Assembly (NCBI RefSeq): GCF_029168945.1
Contig: NC_083605.1
Location: 32,873,280-32,937,279 of the forward strand
Reading direction: 5' to 3'
DNA: 64,000 bases
Origin: Cannabis sativa
Lineage: Eukaryota; Streptophyta; Magnoliopsida; Rosales; Cannabaceae
Positions 60,301 to 64,000 of the stretch are shown one piece after another. Position 1 is the first letter of the stretch. The number at the start of each line of letters is the position of its first letter. Made by a program: the position numbers and the translations under genes. The notes under the pieces were generated by a model. The model did not search any database and was not told the DNA's origin. It saw only the letters and a list, made by a program, of their open reading frames with translations.

Positions 60301-61777
60301 ATTTTGCAGTTTTATCTTTTCTGCATCTGATTTTCTTAAAAACGCCAATTTTCTAATTCAACCATTTAAATGCCAATTCTAACTATTTAATAACTATAAA
60401 TAATTATTAAATAATATTGTCATTTATCATATTTATTATTTGAACCATACAAAGTATCATAATTAATAAATATGCCCCTATAAACTCTTTCTTTACTATT
60501 TCGCCCTTACTTAGTGAAAAATTCACAGATAGACATAGTCTAATTTGAGAATTATAATTGATTAATCAAAACCAATTATATGAGTCTTACAAGCAATATT
60601 ATCTCAACTAGTGCGGGGACCATGGGTCTATATAACCGAGCTTCCAATAAGTAGATCAAGAATTTAGCACTAAAATTCACTAACTTATTAATTCTTTGTT
60701 GAATCCACGCATAGAACTTAGAATTGCACTCTCAGTTATATAGAATGCTCTATATGTTCCACCATATAGACACATCATTAGTTATCCATTGTTATAATCC
60801 TAATGTGATCAATGATCCTCTATATGAATGATCTACACTATAAAGGGATTAAATTACCGTTACACCCTACAATGTATTTTATCCTTAAAACACTTGACCT
60901 CGTATAAATGATATTTCAGCTTATGTGAAATGAGTACTCCACCATTTATGTTCGTTTGGTCAAGCTCGAAGGAGATCATCCTTTGCTTACTATTCGCCAG
61001 ATAGAAGCTATAGATTCCATGTTTATGATAGCGCTCCCACTCAATTGCACTACCGTGTTCCCAAAATGTACGTATCACCCTGACCTAAAAGTAGGCTTAA
61101 CTAACAAATCAAAGAACACGAACAACCTCTCGAGATTGAGCCTAATCATAACAGGATTAAGAACATTTGATCTAGGATCAACTAGGCGATATTGACTTGA
61201 ATAGATATTACGGTAAGTTTAATAAATCTAAGTCAAAGTTCAATATCGGTCCCTTCCGATGCATACTCCATGCATCCAACCTGAGCTTTACTTTAACCAA
61301 TGCTCTGGAAAGAACATACCACTTCTCCAAATGCAAGTAAACTCTGTTGTAGATTATCATATCAGTAAAACCCTATGTCTGATAAATCTAGGAAACTTTA
61401 TTCACATAGTCATGTTTACTTTCCAATGTGTTGACGGCACAATAAACAGGATCAAGTATGTGAAAAGGGTTTCAGATGAATTTATACATTATGTACATAT
61501 AATCATGAAATAAATCATGTGAACCATGCAACATTAAATGTTATTTCTGACCTATATTAATAAGTAAATCTGATTATATTGAAATGAGTTTTATTTAGGG
61601 CATAAAACCCAACATGGAATGTCTTTCTTTTCGTGTGATTTTGAAATTGTTATTAGTGCAAGGCAACGATTTTAAAACTGGTTTGATTCTGTTATGAAAT
61701 AGAGTACAAAACTTACTTCTATTTCTGTCCCTTTGTTCAAGCATTGTATTTCCTGTCCTGATTCCTGCTTTTGCCAT
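57400..61777 (-). pseudogene. mudrA/SWIM MULE transposase, frameshifted, with LTR in first intron
   Basis: Proposed exon 1 is 61777-61717 (MAKAGIRTGNTMLEQRDRNR) with a GTAAGT donor at 61716. Exon 2 opens at 59704 and keeps frame into MNYENYEASGHY (59675). In order: a PB1-like N-terminal part (to 59154); a frameshift; the zinc/DNA-binding region (59085-58620); a frameshift near 58615; an in-frame TGA near 58549; the catalytic region IIVVDETFLKSTYGGTLLSA to SNIAESLNAA (to ~57812); an intron; then a SWIM finger CSCNRFQLDELPCAHALAVI (about 57690-57630) and stops. It is related to, but distinct from, the transposase at 21980-36681. Confidence 0.85.
59717..61614 (-). mobile_element. Solo copia-type LTR (same family as copies 1 and 2)
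   Basis: On minus it runs from TGTTGGGTTTTATGCCC (61614) to TTTTCAACA (59717; the usual CCAACA is altered by one base). 1898 bp, target duplication TGGAA (59712-59716 and 61615-61619). TATA box TATAAATA on minus at 60183-60176. It interrupts the transposase region. Confidence 0.93.
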
Positions 61778-62789
61778 TTTTATTTTATTTTATTGCTGTT
61801 AATAAACTATTAGGAAACTAAAATACAACTATTAAGAAACGTCAAAAAATATTTCAGAAACTAACCATTTCTCAAAGTGTTTTCTCCTTTCTCTTTTCCC
61901 AAATAAATTCCTGCAAAAAATGTAATTAAACTATTATAAAATGATTATGCAACTCTAAATCAACTTAAAAACCACAACTCTTTACTCAAATTAACATAGT
62001 TGTTTGTCATGGTGACTTTTCATCATGTTTATTTGAATGAGATCAATTTCCAACTATTATAAAACTAATTTGTCACCATTTACATAAATCGTACCTTGTA
62101 TATCTGCTAATTTTTGGTACACATCAAGTGACACTCCTTCATAATTTGTAAACGATTTTAAAATGATATTGCAACTGTAAGGCAACACAAAAAATTAAAA
62201 ATAGCCTTATTTGTAACATGTGGTTCATTAATTAGAATCAGATCTTGTTTTTTATTTTTAAGAATCTGATAATTGCATGTTGTACACTAGTGAATCAACC
62301 AGAATGCAACTGTATATGACGTATATTCATTGTTGAATTTTTTTTTCATATCATACCTTTTTTTGGATTCGAGGGGAAGCTCCAGATCTGTTTAATACAG
62401 ATTTACATTGCTTCAATCTGGATTTTTGAGGCTCGATAGTGATTTTGAACGATAAAAGCCGAAATCAAATGTTTAATTTCTGTTACTTCACGGTTTTTCT
62501 GGTTTATTTTTGTAATTTTCTGTTTAGATCCTTAGAGTTCTTCTTTTCCAATCAAATTTAGCTGGAATTTATGGTTGTTCTACGCTCGATCTGGTTTCAT
62601 TCTGGTTGCGTAGCAGACTGGATCGATGGAGGTTTCTTCATCGTCTCCGTTCGTGACGTGCGGTTGAAGGTATAGACCAGGTGGTATTTTTGTAATATTT
62701 TCAATGTGGGCTGTATAAATGTTGATTGGGCCGGCCCATAGTAATATTGTAATATTTTACCCTTTTTGAAAATTTCCTGTTTTTTTCCC

Positions 62790-64000
62790 TAAAATATTTA
62801 CATAATTTTTTTTTTATTTTAATTCAAAGTTAAACTAATAATTTAAAAATATGATTAGAAATATCTATAATATTTTAAGTATTTTAAATTTAAATTTAAA
62901 TTTCTTTATATAAAATATGTACATAATTTTTATTTTTAAATATATATAACAATATTATAGAAAATTAATAGAATATTTTATTAAAGTTAACGTAAAAATC
63001 AAAAATATCGTTAAATTAAAAATTAAATCAAAAATTCCTAGCCACAGATACGCGATTAAGATATTTTATTTTATTTTTGTTAACACTAATAAAAATTAGA
63101 ATGATCAAATTATGCATGGATGCCAATTGAGTGGTGCCATTTCTAACAAAATAAATTTGTAACTTTTTTTAAAAGGAAAGAAAAGAAACAAAAGAAGCCA
63201 GCTAGAAAGGGACATAATTATATTTGACACTTGAAAAGAAAATTCGTACATACATTTTTTTTTTCTTTAAGTACAATAATTTTTATTTGGGGGAGGGTTG
63301 TCTTAGTTTAATACCAACCATAATATGTTTTTTAAGAAAAAAATAAAGAAATATAAAATATGAAGACGACAAATGAAATGGACTTCTTTTTGATGAATAT
63401 GACACTATATGGAATTAATGATGATGCTATGAATACAAATCATTTGATGTCGACAAAAGCAGAGAAGATATTATAGATGATTTTGCGGTTAATTTACATG
63501 AATTTAATCAAATGTGATCTCCTTTTCATAAAATTATAATCACTCAATAAAAAAAATAATGAAATAATATATTAGAGTTTGCAATTTATGAATTTTGGTT
63601 ACATGTGATTAATAGATTTTTTCTAAAAAGTAAATTTTGGTAACATCATAGTGACATCATATCAAACTTTGGCATCTTGCAATAATATAGGGCATGCTTA
63701 GTTTTTATTTCTTATCTTATTTATTTAAGTAAATGAAATTTCATTAATGGGTTACATTCGAAAAATGTCCATATATTTGAAAATTTCATATAGCAATTGC
63801 AAATCTCCCCAAAAAAATAACCCTAATATAGAATAACAATTACTGTCATGTGTTAAAGTTTATTTATTTATTTATTTATTTTTGTTCTTTAAAATATTGT
63901 TTATACGTGAGTGATGTTTTGAAATTATCATATATATAAAATTTTATATATCAATAGAATATAAATCAAGAAAATTATAACTTTAACGTAAAATAATATA
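62790..64000. other. AT-rich intergenic DNA
   Basis: No ORF, repeat boundary or RNA gene that I can support. Contains a (TTTA)n stretch near 63860-63885. Confidence 0.6.

Larger units (their letters stand above)
54896..62789. mobile_element. Second MULE with two convergent genes (KI-MULE-like)
   Basis: The right end is set by CTGTTTTTTTCCC at 62789, homologous to the left end of the intron derivative at 47371. The left end is uncertain; GGGAAATTTTATTAATTG at 54896 is a candidate but is not a clear inverted repeat. A DUF1985-type gene runs right and a mudrA/SWIM transposase runs left, converging near 57 kb. MULEs that carry DUF1985/Ulp1-type genes often lack long TIRs (family knowledge). No target duplication was found. 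Confidence 0.6.

Overview
The window looks like repeat-rich nuclear DNA of a flowering plant. It is AT-rich, with GT-AG introns, LTR retrotransposons primed by initiator tRNA-Met, MULEs, a Helitron, a 5S-bearing Cassandra LTR and a plant clan-71 cytochrome P450. A eudicot is likely. Cannabaceae (hemp or hop) is only a guess from remembered resemblance of the repeats. Almost all of the 64 kb is transposable elements nested in one another. One host gene looks intact: the two-exon P450.

Region 1 (1-19.9 kb) holds a family of Ty1/copia-type elements with ~1.9-kb LTRs (TGTTGG...CCAACA). There is a left-truncated copy (1-6578), a complete 10.2-kb copy (7329-17512, target duplication GTTCT) and a solo LTR (6829-19333, target duplication TATAA). 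The complete copy and a Cassandra solo LTR (17791-18223, target duplication GTAAA) are both inserted into that solo LTR. The pol region is shredded in the same way in both long copies, so the family looks non-autonomous.

Region 2 (20.35-37.9 kb) is a stack of insertions. An outer TIR element (20351-37902) contains a MULE (20797-37770, perfect 9-bp target duplication). The MULE's mudrA-type transposase gene is split by a Ty3/gypsy chromovirus (22175-34445, minus strand, target duplication ATGAC). Its left LTR carries a 1.6-kb duplication with a 108-bp inverted segment at the junction.

Region 3 (37.9-44.7 kb) has a LINE-like RNase H remnant and then a 5.1-kb Helitron (39574-44705). The Helitron carries exon pieces of host genes: a CDC7-like kinase, a SET-domain (Rubisco-LSMT-like) methyltransferase, a PP1 phosphatase, probably eIF3h, and one unrecognised gene.

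Region 4 (44.7-54.3 kb) is the P450: 502 codons, an 891-nt exon and a 618-nt exon split by an 8-kb intron full of small elements. The Helitron ends 85 bp upstream of its ATG.

Region 5 (~54.9-62.8 kb) is a second MULE with two convergent genes: a DUF1985-type ORF on plus and a broken mudrA/SWIM transposase on minus. A solo copia LTR (59717-61614, target duplication TGGAA) lies in what reads as the transposase's first intron. The rest, to 64 kb, is AT-rich and featureless.

No new biochemical system was found. The most interesting points are the Helitron/P450 promoter juxtaposition, the Cassandra 5S-bearing LTR, the LTR duplication-inversion, the shared decay of the copia family, and a recurrent CAG/CTG-to-CG difference between repeat copies that may be a sequencing artefact.
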